From Tupaia tana (Eukaryota; Chordata; Mammalia; Scandentia; Tupaiidae): a stretch of DNA of 64,000 nt. Positions 21,706-33,740 of the stretch are shown here, in pieces. Positions within the stretch are counted from its first letter, which is position 1. Each line of letters starts with the position of its first letter. The notes under the pieces are model-generated. The model had not been told where the DNA came from, did no database searches, and was given only the letters and a program-made list of their open reading frames with translations. The position numbers and the translations under genes were made by a program. Location: positions 74,744,041 through 74,808,040 of the forward strand of contig JAKSZU010000009.1 in NCBI GenBank assembly GCA_026018925.1, in the 5' to 3' direction.

Positions 21706-24230
21706 AAAATAAACTGCATCATATCCAACAACTTATAAAAAAGATTATACATCATTTTCAGGTAGGCTTTATTCCAGAAACGCAAGGTTGGTTAAACATG
21801 TGCAAAACCATAAATGTAATACACCATATTAACAGGAAAAAAGATAAAAACCATATGGTCATATCAATTGATGCAGAAAAAGCATTTGATAAGATACAAC
21901 ATTGCTTCATGATCAAGACTCTCAGCAAAATCAGCATAGAAAGGTCATTTCTCAACAAAATAAAAGCTATCTATGAAAAACTCATAGTGAACATCATCCT
22001 GAATGAAGAAAAGCTGAAAGGTTTTTCACTAAAAACGGGTATAAGACAAGGATGCCCACTTTCTCCACTCCTTTTCAATATAGTACTGGATGTCCTCGCC
22101 AAGGCAATCAGAAAAGACAACAACAACAACAAAAAGGCATTCAAATAAGAAAAGAAGAGGTGAAACTCTCTCTATTCGCAGATGACATGATTGTATGCAT
22201 AGAAGACATAATGGTTTCCATGAAAAAATTTCTGGAAAGAATACATGAATACAGTAAAGTTGCAGGATACAAAATCAATATACAGAAATTGATAGCATTT
22301 CTACATATGAAAAACAGGCAGACTGAGATAGAACTGAAAAAAGTTATTCCATTTACCATAGCCACAAAAAGTATAAGATACAAAGGAATAAATCTAACCA
22401 AAGTTAAAAACCTCCACAACGAAACCTGTGAGCACCTAAAAAAAGACGTTGAAAAAGACACAAAAAAAGTGGAAGAAAATCCCATGTTTCTGGATTGGAA
22501 GAATTAATATAATGAAAATGGCAATTCTACCCAAATTAATCTACATATTTAATGCAAAGCTAATCAAAGTATCAGACACATTCTTCACAGATATAGAAAA
22601 GACAATCATAAAGTTTGTCTGGAATCATAAAAGACCACGTATTGACAGAGAAATTCTGAAGAAGAAGAGTAGAGTGTGCGGCATCTCACGTCCTGACCCA
22701 AAAATATACTACAAAGCTATAGTAACCAAAACAGAATGGTACTGGCACAGAAAAAGACATGTGGAATAATGGAACAGAATAGAGTCCTCAGAAATAAATT
22801 CTCAAACATACAGTCAACTGATTTTTGACAAGGGGGTACCAGATGATCCAGTGGGAAAAGGAAAACCTCTTCAACAAATGGTGCTGGAAAAACTGGATTT
22901 TCACTTGCTGAAAGATGAATCTGAACCCCTATCTCTCACCTTTGACAAAACTCAAGTCAAGGTGGATGAAAGATCTAAATCTAGGACCTCAAACTATAAA
23001 ACTGCTCCTGGAAAACACTGGGTAATCTCTGGGAGACATTGGGGTAGGGAAAGAATTCTTAAATAAGACCTCCAAAGCACAGTGATGATCCCCAAAATAG
23101 ACAAGTAGGATTACATCAGACTAAGAAGTTTCTGCATGGCAAAAGCCACAGGATTAAGTGTGAATTGACAGCCCTCAAAATGGGAAAATCTTTTTGTAAA
23201 CCATACGTCAGATAAGGGACTGATAAACAGAATTCACAAGGAATGCACGCAGCTGTTCCGAAAAAAGAAGATGAATCCTATTAAAAGATGGGAGAATGAG
23301 TTGAAAAAAAAAGACTCTCTAAAGATGACATATGAATAGCTAAAAGGCATATGAAAAAATGCTCAACATCCCTCATTGTAAGGGAAATGCACATCAAAAC
23401 AACAATTAGATACCTTCTAACCCCAGTCAGAATGACTAAGATTAAAAAAAAAAATGATAAGTGCTAACTGGAGTGTGGTGAAAGGGGAACACTCTTACAC
23501 TGCTGGTGAGCATGTAAATTAGTCCAGCCACTGTGGAGAACAATTTGGGGATTCCTCAAAAATCTACAAATAGAACTACCATATGATCTAGCTATCCCAC
23601 TCCTTGGTATCTACCCAAAGGACAGAAGAATACTTAATTGAAAAAGTGCTTACACATTGATGTTTATTGTGGCACTATTCACAATTGCTAAGTCATGGAA
23701 CCAACCCAAATGCCCACGAACAGATGAATGGATAGAAAAACTGTGGCTCATATACTCTATGGAATACTATTTAGCCATAAAAAAAAAAACAACAAAACCC
23801 TGGCTTTTGACAGAAAGTGGAAGAATACGAAAAATTTACTGCTGAGTGAAGCAAGCCAGACTATGAAGTAGAGACATTGTATGTCCCCACTTAATATGTA
23901 CTGAGTGTCCACACTGGGTGACTGAAACTGATTTACTAAAGGATATAGAAACACACTATATGGATGTAAATACCAGAAATAGTGTGTGTGAAAGAGTAGT
24001 GTCTGAGGAAGGACATTTAGAATAAAATTAGGGAGGCAAAGCATTAATGGCACAAAGAAATGTGGTATTATCTGTTGAAGATATTTTATAGTTTTATCAA
24101 CTGGACTAGGGAGAAAGGTTCACCTGTTGAAATATTCATTTTATAAGCTAAATAATGTGATTGAACGTATAAAAGTAAATGAAATAAAAAGGTCAAAAAA
24201 ATTTAAAAAGCTAAAAATAAAATAAAATAA
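21706..24230 (+). mobile_element. L1-I: 5'-truncated plus-strand L1
   Basis: It begins inside the RT domain ([12 protein letters not shown] region) and continues through the rest of ORF2, the 3' UTR (23926-24190) and an A-rich tail ending near 24230. A weak duplication (aaaataaact / aaaataact) may flank it. Confidence 0.9.
21716..23925 (+). pseudogene. L1-I ORF2 C-terminal half, broken
   Basis: Open pieces at 21798-22148 and 22052-22507 (offset frames) show [30 protein letters not shown] and the catalytic FADD ([11 protein letters not shown]). 22449-22769 covers [21 protein letters not shown] and [11 protein letters not shown]. 22851-23066 continues the thumb, and 23657-23845 the C-terminus (TMEYY-like SMEYYLAIK). 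The stop is inferred at 23923-23925 from the LYD*-equivalent position. Frameshifts separate the pieces. Confidence 0.9.
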
Positions 24231-24938
24231 CTTTGTTTCAAAATTATGTAATTGAATGTTGCTAGGGAATGCATTACATTTGTGAATATATTTAAAAGGC
24301 ATTGATATATTTGTAATACTAGTATTTTCATTCTGCAAAATGGTATGTCTCTATTTTTTTCAAGTCTTTTTGATACTAAATATTTTACCTTTTTCATGTA
24401 TTATGTGTACATTTGTGTTAAGTTTTCATAGAGTAATCATTTTCTTGCTATAACTATGTTTTTTAAAATGTCCCACTTACTTGAGTCACAGTATGATCAT
24501 CTATTTACCTCAGTAGATACTGTGTTTCCTTTAGCTGGTTCTATATACATTTAGACATGATAAAACAAAAGTAATTATCTTTTAGTAAAACAATAAATTC
24601 ATAAAATATCTTTTAATTTATCAATATTTTAAATATTAATTTCTTCTTTAAAATATGACATATGTAGATATTCATTTTTTTCAATTGTAACCTTGCTTTT
24701 TATGAAGTTCATTCAGAGCCAAGATGAGTAACTCTAATATACAAAATATTGTACTATACATTGGGAGTATGAGTTCTCTAAATTTCATAAACTGGTGAAG
24801 AAAAATATGTGCATGCAATTAATTCAATTGTAAATAAATATTTATGTGTATTATATCAGAGGTATAAATAAAAACTCTGGTCGAGTTATAGAGAGAAATA
24901 TATTAGTTTTGAATAACATGATTAAGGAAAGTTTCATT
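24231..24938. other. Unassigned AT-rich sequence
   Basis: About 700 bp with no recognised repeat, no coding potential and no RNA gene seen. Probably ordinary intergenic or intronic DNA. Confidence 0.5.
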
Positions 24939-24950
24939 GAACAGGTACAG

Positions 24951-25208
24951 TTTTTTTATTTATTTGTTTTAATTTTTACCACAGAGTGTATGCACTCACT
25001 GGAGAGAGACAGAGAGAGAGGGAAAGTGAGAAATTACCCTCCCAGGGGATGTGGCCATGCCACAATCTTTTCTCCTCCATTCTCTCGGAATTTTGGACAT
25101 GCACACACATGTGTTTGGTGTGTTTTTCAAGCCACCTGGTCCGAGACTTGAACCACAGAGTCGACCATTTGGAAGCAGCACCTTAATTTCCATATCATCT
25201 GCTGGTCT
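24951..25208 (-). mobile_element. tRNA-derived SINE, long form
   Basis: Minus-strand copy with T-rich left end and head on the right (ggtccgagacttgaaccac, ctgctggtc). The target duplication is gaacaggtacag at 24939-24950 against gaacacgtacaa at 25209-25220. Confidence 0.88.
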
Positions 25209-25290
25209 GAACACGTACAATTTAAACTAGGAATTTGGATGCTGTTTAGGATTAAGTCAATCACTTCCTCTTAAAATTGGAGATGGACCA

Positions 25291-25633
25291 TATGTCCCCA
25301 CTTAATATATACTGAGTGTCCGCACTCCATGACTAAAAATGAATTACTAAAGGATACAGAAACACATTAAATGGTTGGGAATACCAGATATAGTGTGGGA
25401 AGAGGGTGGGTGAAGTAGTAAAGTCTGAGGAAGGACGTTTCAAAGAAAAATAGAGAGGCAAAGCATTAATGGGACAGAGAAATGGGGTATTATCTTTTGA
25501 AGATAACTTTATAGTATTTTATAGTATTATCAACTGGACAGGGGAGAAATGTACACATGTTGGAAAATTCACTTTGAAAGCTAAATAATGCAATTGAATG
25601 TATAAAAGAACTTGAAATTTAAAAACAAAAAAA
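25291..25633 (+). mobile_element. L1 3' end fragment inserted at the 5' edge of a SINE
   Basis: The last few ORF2 codons and the 3' UTR match 23880-24200 and 39630-39930 and end in a short A-rich tail. Target duplication tggagatggacca at 25278-25290 and 25634-25646 is exact over 13 bp. It overlaps the first bases of the SINE that follows, so the L1 landed after the SINE. Confidence 0.9.
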
Positions 25634-25639
25634 TGGAGA

Positions 25640-25770
25640 TGGACCAGCAAGTGGTGTAGTGTGGCTTGGCCATCACCCCATGGGTGATTTCTCACTTTCT
25701 ATGTCACTGTGTCTGTCTCTCTAGAGCAAATACATATGCCCTATGTCAAAAACCTTTAAAAAGAAATAAA
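25640..25770 (+). mobile_element. tRNA-derived SINE with internal deletion
   Basis: It starts ggaccagcaagtggtgtagtg and jumps to the 3' third (ggccatcaccccatgggtgatttctcac), so most of the tRNA head and centre is missing. It ends in A-rich sequence. Only about 130 bp of a 270-bp unit remains. Confidence 0.8.
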
Positions 25771-25799
25771 AAGTTGTAGACATTAGGTAAAAAAAAAAT

Positions 25800-25870
25800 A
25801 AACTGCAAAGTGGCTTAATCATACATGTTATTGTCAACAAATAATTTTCCATTTCCTGTTTTATAAATAC
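25800..25870 (-). mobile_element. Old L1 3' UTR, left part (continues at 34839)
   Basis: This matches 45420-45470 (catacatgttattgtcaacaaataattttccatttc). The same 3' UTR resumes at 34839-35105, so L1-B inserted into it. Confidence 0.75.
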
Positions 25871-25909
25871 ATATATATATTATTTTTTATTAATTTTATA
25901 TTAAATTTT

Positions 25910-26178
25910 TTCAATTTTTTTTGGAGAGGCTTTTTTTTTTCTGCTATAGGGCACGTGCGCTCACCAGACAGAGAGAGACTGAGAGACAGAAAGCGAGAAA
26001 TCTCCCCCCAGGGGGGATGGCCCCGCCACAATCCCTTCTCCTCCATTCTCCTCTCAGGATCTTGGGCATGCACGCACACGCATCTGGCTTGAGTTTAAGC
26101 CACCGGGTCAGGGACTCAAACTGTGGTTGACTACAGGGGAGTCCAGCGACATAGCCATTACACTAACTGCTGGTCCCT
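25910..26178 (-). mobile_element. tRNA-derived SINE, long form, in the L1-B 3' tail
   Basis: A T-rich run is followed by the conserved SINE body; the head at the right ends ctgctggtccc. The L1-B 3' UTR resumes at ctttttatatgcattcaatc. The flanks tcaattttttt and tcaacttttta are consistent with a target duplication. Confidence 0.9.
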
Positions 26179-26427
26179 CAACTTTTTATATGCATTCAAT
26201 CACATTATTTAGCTTACAAAGTGAACATTTCAATATGTGAATACTTCTCCCTAGTCCAATCGATCAAAATATCTTCAACAGATAACACCGCACCTCCAAA
26301 TCTTGTCAATGCTCTGCCTCCATATCCCTTCTCCAAATGTCCTTCCTTAGGTCCCGCTTCTCCACAGACACCACATCTGACACTAACCCCCATCTCTTCT
26401 GTTTGTCCAATCTTAGGTCAATCAGTT

Positions 26428-29400
26428 TCAGTCATAGAGAGCAGACACTCAGTATATATTAAGTGGGGACATACAATGTCTCTCCTTCATAGACTGGCTT
26501 ACTTCACTCAGCAGTAAATCTTCCGTATTCTTCCACTTTCTGTCAAAAGCCAGGGTTTTGTTATTTTTTATGGCTGAATAGTATTCTATAGAGTATATGT
26601 GCCATAGTTTTTCAATCCATTCATCTGTATGGGGGCATTTGGGTTGGTTTCATGTCTTAGCAATCGTGAATAGTGCCACAATAAATATCAATGTCCAAGC
26701 TCTTTTTCAATGAAGAATTCTTCTGTCCTTTGGGTAGATACCAAGGAGTGGGATTGCTGGGTCATATGGTAGTTCTATTTGTAGATTTTTGAGGAATCTC
26801 CAAATTGTTCTCCATAGTGGCTGGACCAATTTACATTCCCACAAGCAGTGTAAAAGGGTTCCCCTTTCATCACACCCCCATCAACACTTACCATTTTTTT
26901 TTTTTTAATCTTAGACATTTTGACTGGGGTTAGGTGATATCTCGATGTTGTTTTGATCTGCATTTCCCTTACAATGAGGGATAATGAGAATTTTTTCATA
27001 AGCTTTTGGCTATACATATGTCATCTTTAGTGAGTGTTTTTTCAACTACTTCTACCATCTTTTAATAAGGTTGATCATCTTTTTTTCCAAACAATGTCTT
27101 GCGTTCCTTGTGTATTCTGGTTACCAGACCCTTATTTGATGCATAATTAACAAAAATATTTTCCCATTCTGAGAGCTGTCAATTCACACTAATTACTGTG
27201 TCTTTAGCCATGCAGAAACTTCTTAGTCTGATGTAATACCACTTGTCTATTTTGGGGATTACTGACTCTGCTTTAGGGGTCTTATTTAAGAAGTCTTTCC
27301 CTACACCAATGTCTCCCAGAGTTTCCCCAGGGTTTTCCAGGAGCAGTTTTATAGTTTGAGGTCTTAGATTTAGATCCTTGATTCACTTTGACTTGATTTT
27401 TGTCAAAGGTGAGAGCTAGGGGTTCAGATTCACCTTTCTGTAGGTGGAAATCCAGTTTTTCCAGCACTATTTGCTGAAGAAGTTTTTCTTTTCCCACTGG
27501 ATTTACTGGTACTCCTTGTCAAAAGTCAGTTGACTGTAGGTTTGGGAATTAATTTCTGGAGACTCTATTCTGTTCCATTGGTCCTCGTGTCTGTTTCTGT
27601 GCCAGTACCATGCTGTTTTGATTACCACAACTTTGTAGTATATTTTTTGGTCAGGGAGTGAGATTCCTCCCACTCCACTCTTCTTGTGTAGAATTGTTTG
27701 GCAATACAGGGTCTTCTATGATTCCAGATGAATTTTATGATTGTCTTTTCTATATCTGTGAAGAATATGTCTGGTACTTTGATTTTACATTGCATTAAAT
27801 AGGTAGACTTATTTGGGTAGAATTGCCATTTTGATTATATTAATTCTTCCAATCCAGGAACACGGGATGTCCTTCCACTTTTTTGTGTCATTTTCAATTT
27901 CTTTTTTTAGCTTCTCATAGTTTTCCTTGTTGAGGTTTTTAACTTCTTTAGTTAGTTATATTCCTAAATATCTTATACTTTTGGTGGCTATGGTAAATGG
28001 AATAACTTTTTTCAGTCCTGTCTCAGTCTGCCTGTTAATCATATATAGAAATGCTACTGATTTCTATATATTGATTTTATATCCTGCAACATTACTGTAA
28101 TCATGTATTACTTCCAGTAATTTTTCCATGGAGACCATTGGGTCTTCTATGTATACAATCATGTCATCTGAGAATAGAGAGAGTTTCTCCTCTTCTTTTC
28201 CTATTTGAATGCCTTTTATTTTTTCCTCTTTTCTGATTGCATTGGTGAGGAATACCAGTACTATATAAAAAAAAGGAGTGGTAAAAGTCAGCATCCTTGT
28301 CTTGTTCCCATGTTTAGTGGGAAAGCTTTCAGCTTTTCTCCATTCAGGAGATGTACGCTATGGGTTTTTCATAGATGGCTTTTATTGTGTTGAGAAATGG
28401 CCCTTCTATGCCGATTTTGCTGAGAGACTTGACTATGAAGGGATGTTGTACCTTATCAAATGCTTTTTCTGCATCAATTGATATGACCATATAGTTTTTA
28501 TCTTTATTCCTGTTAATATGATGAATTACATTCATGGTTTTGCATGTGTTTAACCAATCTTGCATTCCTGAAATAAAGCCTACCTGATCATGGTGTATTA
28601 TCTTTTTTGTAAGTTGTTGGATAGGATTTGCTAGTATCTTGTTGAGAATCTTTGCGTCTATGTTCATCAGAGATATTGGTCTATAGTCTTCCTTCCTTGT
28701 CCTGTCCTTATCTGTTTTATGGATGAAGGTGATAGAGGCTTTATAGAATGAATTAGGGAGAGATTCACACTTTTGCATCTTTAGAAATAACTTGATCAGA
28801 ATGGGTGTTAAATCTTCTTTGAAAGTTTTATAGAATTCAGAGGTGAAGCCATCAGGGCCAGGGCTTTTCTTTGTTGGGAGGTTATTTATTACTGATTCAA
28901 TAAAATAACTTGTTATGGGCCTATTCAGACTTTCTATATCCTCCTGGCTCATTCTTGGTAGATTATATTTGTCTAGGAATTTTTCCATCTCATCCAGATT
29001 GTCTCGTTTCTTAGCATATAGATGTTCAAAATATCCTCTAATGATGTTCTGAATTTCTACTATGTCTGTTGTTATATTACCAACTTCATTGCAGATTTAA
29101 TTCACCTGGTTCCTTTCTCTCTTCTTCCTAATAAGTCTCGCTAGTGGTGTATCGATTTTTTTTTATCCTTTCAAAGAACCAGATTTTACTTTCATTTATT
29201 TTTTTTATAGTATGTTTATTTTCAATTTCATTTATTTCTACTCAGATCTTTATTATTTCCTTTCTCCTGGAATTTTTTGGATTATTTTTTCTGTTGCTTT
29301 TCCAATCCATTGAGGCATGTTGTTAGGTTATCCATTAGCCTTCTTTTCTGTCTTCCACTTATTTGCACTAATTGCAATGAACTTCCCTCTTATGACTGCT

Positions 29401-30288
29401 TTAGCAGTGTCCCAAAGATTATGGAAACTCATATCCTCATTGTCATTGGGTTCCATGAATCTTTTGATTTCAGTCTTTATTTCTTTTGTAGTAGTGGAGT
29501 CATTCAGGAGCAGGTTATTTATTTTCCATGTATTTGGATATTTTTGAGAATTTGTCTTGAATTTAAAATCAAGTTTAATTCCATCATTATCAGAGAAGAT
29601 GCTGGATATAGATTCTGTGCCTTTGTATCTGTAGAGGCTTGCTTTGTGCCCTATGATGTTGTCATTCTTCGAAAAGGTTCCATGCCTGGGTGAGAAAAAA
29701 GTGTTTCTTGAGATTTTTCCATGGAAAGTTCTTTAGATGTCTATTAAGTCCATTTTATTTAGGGTATCATTTAGATCCTTTATCTTTTTACCTATTTTTT
29801 GCATAGATTATCTGTCCAGAGCAGATAGTGCGGTTTTGCGATCTCCAACACTTAGTGTGTTGTAGTCTATCTTCCCTTTTAGATCTAACAGTCTTTCCTT
29901 CACATATTTGGGAGCTCCTGTGTTAGGTGCATCGATACTTATAAGCATTATATGTTCTTGATCTATAGAGACTTTTACTACAATACAGTGCCCTTCTTTG
30001 TCTCTTTGAACAGTTTTTATTTTAAAGCCTATTTTGTCAGAAATTGGTATCACAACTCCAGCTACTTTTTGGTTCCCATTTGAGTGGAAAAAACTTTTTC
30101 CAACCCTTCACTTTCAGTCTATGTATGTCTTTGTCCATGAGGTGTATTTCCTGTAGGCAACAGATAGAGGATTTTTGTTGTTTTATCCATTCAGCCAGTC
30201 TGTGTCTCTTAATTGGAGAATTTAATCCATTAACATTGAATGTTTTTATTGATGTTACAGGATCCGTCCAGACGTTTAAGCTGGCCAT
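26428..30288 (-). pseudogene. L1-B ORF2, broken, active-site FADD changed to FSDD
   Basis: ORF2 begins MASLNVWTDPVTSIKTFNVN at 30288 and includes the endonuclease (SICCLQEIHL), frameshifting at about 30050. Open pieces are 29808-30053, a 214-codon RT stretch at 28344-28988 ([21 protein letters not shown]), and 28064-28294, which carries FSDD where the catalytic FADD is expected. The C-terminal pieces lie at 27282-27497 and 26775-27017, and the stop at 26428-26430. Frameshifts and the Ala-to-Ser change beside the catalytic aspartates agree with a dead copy. Confidence 0.92.
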
Positions 30289-31479
30289 TGTCTTATTGCC
30301 TTTTATTTCTTTGTCTCTGGCTGTTAATTCTTTAGTTTTCTTGGAACTGTACTTTCTTCAGGGTTTCTTGAAGAGCTGGTCTGGTGATGGCAAATTCAGG
30401 TTTTGTTTTTCTGAGAAGATTTTAATCTTCTTTTCCCATATGAAGGAAAATGTTGCAGGACATAATAGTCTTGGTTGAAATTGTTTCTCTCTTAAAACTT
30501 TCAATATGTCTTCCCATTCTTTCCTTGCTTGTATTGTTTCCATTGAGAAGTCTGGGGTTAGCCTGATGGGATGGCCATTGTAAGTCACTTCTCTTTTCTC
30601 TCTTGCCAGTTTTAGTATCATGTCTTTATCTGTGGTCTTGGACAGTCTGGCTAAGATTTGCCTTGTGGAAGATCTGCAGTTGATTCTATTTGGGGTCCTT
30701 TGTATTTCTTGTGTCTGGATGTTTGAGTGCCTCTCTAGATTTGGGAAATTTTCTTCCAAGATTTCATGGAATAGATTTTCCATGCTGTTATTTGTTTCTT
30801 CACTTTCTGGAATGACAGTTATTCTGATATTTAGGCGTCTTATAGAATCTAGTATTTCTCGTATATCATCCTCACGTTTTTGTTGTTGTTGTTGTTATTT
30901 TCTCTATCTTGTTGGTGATTCTTTCTAGGTCCGAGGTTTTATCTTTTATATCAGAGATTCGGCCTTCAGCATGGTCTAATCGACTTTTACTACCGTCAGG
31001 AGTCCTTTTGATTTTCTGTATTACAGAATTTATCTCTGATAGTTTCACCTGATTCTTTCTCAGATTGTCCATTTCTTCTTTCATGTCGTGTAAGTTCTTC
31101 CTAATCTCCTGTAGCTCGTTGTCTCTTTTCTGCTCCAACTCATAGAATTTGGTAACCATGAATGTTCGAAAGTCTTTGTCTGAAATTTTGGTAATGTTCT
31201 CCGTGTTTATGAATGATAGAGGGGGAGTTACCCTTTTTCTTTTTTTTTAAGGAACATGAAATTAGTAGGATATTAATCATAAATTATAAGCAATAATCAT
31301 AATAATTATTTTGTAATAATTTTTACAGCTTCAAGAATTTTTATTGCACATTTATGTGTCTGAAGGATTCAGAATCATTTACATATGTATACTGATTAAT
31401 TTTTATCTTCACAGGCATTTCTTGAGGTAGAAACAATTAATACTGCCATTTTTTTATGTCAGTCTATTCAATTCTTCCA

Positions 31480-31690
31480 TAAATGAGAGACAGAGACAGA
31501 CTGATAGACAGAGGCATAGTTCAACAGGGTCTTGACACTGTGATTCACCCCAACTTCAATCAGCCCAAGATCATGAACATGCACGTACCTGCTGCACCCC
31601 AGGGGGTCTCTGGAGGCATTCCTAGTACCCTCCTATGTGGGTCAGTTTTGCAAAACATCAGATTTTACTGCTGCACCACTGCCTGGCCTC
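31480..31690 (-). mobile_element. Old SINE-like copy within the insert
   Basis: GA-rich block (gagagacagagacagactg), a centre with agatcatgaacatgcacg and a right end with tgctgcaccactgcctggcc. It resembles the copy at 52345-52560. Diverged tRNA-derived SINE of a different subfamily. Confidence 0.55.
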
Positions 31691-31984
31691 CTCATATTTC
31701 CACTTTTTAGGTAAAGATCATGAGATAATTGTTGACATTAAGAGTCCAGAGCCTGTGCTCCTAAATATCATACTGTAATTTTGAATCTATCCTACAGTAT
31801 GAGAGTCTCTTTATAATATGTGAGGTGGATTACATGATAAGGAAACTTATGGCAGAGGCTGAAAAACCAAATACAGTAGGTCAAGTTCTCCAATATCCAT
31901 TTATTTATATCTTTACCTTCCTAAAATGACATTAGCTTGATTAGGTGTTAATGAGATTGTGGTCCATAAAGTTAAAAATGTTAT

Positions 31985-32062
31985 GGCCACAAAGTGTCAT
32001 GCTGGTTAAAGCACTGGATGCTAATACAGCTGACCATAGTTTGAGTTCCAGACCTGGCATCT
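31985..32062 (+). mobile_element. SINE tRNA-head fragment
   Basis: ggccacaaagtgtcatgctggttaaagc ... gaccatagtttgagttccagacctgg is a tRNA-like head with A-box- and B-box-like parts. It is cut off by the L1 3' UTR that follows. Confidence 0.6.
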
Positions 32063-32143
32063 TTTTTTTTTTTGTCTTTTATTTTTCTTTCTCAGATTAA
32101 TTAAATTCACATTTTACATAAAGTCCCCATTATGATGTATACA

Positions 32144-32195
<52 letters not shown>

Positions 32196-32598
32196 TTTTT
32201 TGGTGTTAAATGATTCTTCCCTTTGCCCCTCACGCCCATTCTCTACCACCCACTCCCCTCCCTTACAGCCTCTGGTATCTACATTTATCCTTTCCGCTAT
32301 CATATCTTCAGATCTTTCTCCTTCTGCCAGAGTGATGATATTTTTTTTTTCATTCCACATCTTTACAGTGTACAGCATGGTTTTTCCCAGCATGAGTACA
32401 GTGCACATTAGTCAAGACAATGATATTACCATACACATTATCATCAACAGACCACTTTTCATTTTTGTGTCTATTAAGTGTGATGTTTGTTCCCCAAATT
32501 CCTCCCTTCTGCCCTCTATTACTCATTCCCATTACCTCTCCCATACTGTCTCTAGTATCTACAGTTGCCATCCCTGCTATTATACCTTCCAGTTCTTT
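32063..32598 (-). mobile_element. L1 3' UTR fragment within the insert
   Basis: T-rich left end, then 3' UTR sequence matching 44920-45160 (gatattaccatacacattatc, tttttgtgtctattaa, cctcccatactgtctctagtatc type). It stops at about 32598 before the ORF2 end, at a T-run. It contains a (TA)n expansion. Confidence 0.75.
32144..32196. repeat. (TA)n microsatellite
   Basis: About 50 bp of almost pure alternating ta within the L1 3' UTR fragment. Confidence 0.95.
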
Positions 32599-32611
32599 CA
32601 CTTTTTTTTTT

Positions 32612-33050
32612 CCCCGATTATCAGCTCATAAAGTTTTTTACAATAGGGAACATAGATTCTATTCAGGGTTGGGTTAAAGGTGGGTCTCATGCAGTTCCAC
32701 AATTGTAGGTGAGTCTCCATGGAATACAGTTTCAGGAAAGCGGTTCTGGTAAGCAGAGATGGTTATCAGTTGATGCGGTACAGCATCCATCTTGTGATTA
32801 CCAGGAATGGTGTTGTGGGGATCTGCAGTGTGAGTCATCCTCGGGTATCTGGCTTCCTTAAGAATGGTAGAATAGTTCTTGTTTTTCCCTGAGGTAATGC
32901 AGGGCTGGTAACCATCATCTTCTCACTGTCCATAGGCAGAGAAAATCCTCCTATACAATATATTTCTCAATTGGTTTAAGACAGCTAAAGTTTCTTTCTG
33001 CTGCTTATAGTTGCAAGTTCTTAATCCTTGTTTTCGGCTTCAGTTTGCCA
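32612..33050 (-). other. Unrecognised sequence between L1 fragment and minisatellite
   Basis: About 440 bp of moderate GC, unlike the L1 and SINE sequence around it. It contains no long open frame on either strand. It lies directly next to the minisatellite and would be the body of the putative retrocopied transcript. Confidence 0.5.
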
Positions 33051-33059
33051 CCCGCGACT

Positions 33060-33740
33060 GGTGGCCACGCGCAGGTGCAGGCCCGGCGGCCACACGCAGA
33101 CCTGGGGGCCACGAGCAGGCGCAGGCCCAGCAGCCACGCGCAGGCCCAGCAGCCACGCTCAGGCCCGGTGGCCACTCTCAGGCCCGAAGGCCACGCGCAA
33201 GCCCGGCGGCCACGCACAGGCCTGGTGACCACGCTCAGGCCTGGCAGACATGCACAGGCACAGGCCCAGTGGGCACGCGCAGGCCCGGCTGCCATGCGCA
33301 GGCCCGGTGGCCACAGACAGGTCCGGCGGCCACACGCGGACGCAGGCCCGGCGCCAATGCACGGATGCAGGCCCAGCGATCACGGGCAGGTCCAGTGGCC
33401 ATGCGCAGTCCCAGCGGCTACGCACGGGTGCAGGCCCGGCAGTCATGCGCAGGCCCAGCGGCCACGCTCAAGCACAGGCCCGGGAGCCATGCGCAGGCCC
33501 GGCGGCCACGCGCAGGCCCGGCGGCCACGCTCAGACCCGGTGGCCACTCGCAGGCCCGGCAGCCACGCGCCGGCCCAGCGGCCATGCTCAGGCCCGGCGG
33601 CCGCACGCAGACCCGGCGGCCACACGCAGGCCCGGGGGCCACGCGTAGGCCTGGTGACCACGTGCAGGCCCGGAGGCCACACACAGGCCCAGTGGCCACG
33701 CGAAGGCCCGGCGGCCACACGCAGGCCCAGCGGCCACACG
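33060..33740. repeat. GC-rich minisatellite, 19-bp unit, about 33 copies
   Basis: The consensus unit is close to ccacgcgcaggcccggcgg. Most copies are 19 bp; several are about 25 bp because of an extra 6 bp (for example gtgcag or cacagg). Copies differ at one to four positions, mostly C/T and G/A at CpG. The region is open in several frames only because of composition: predicted peptides are Gly/Ala/Arg/Pro repeats. Confidence 0.93.

Noticed and set aside
33060-33740. CRISPR array
   Set aside because: Units are contiguous without unique spacers of constant length, in mammalian DNA.
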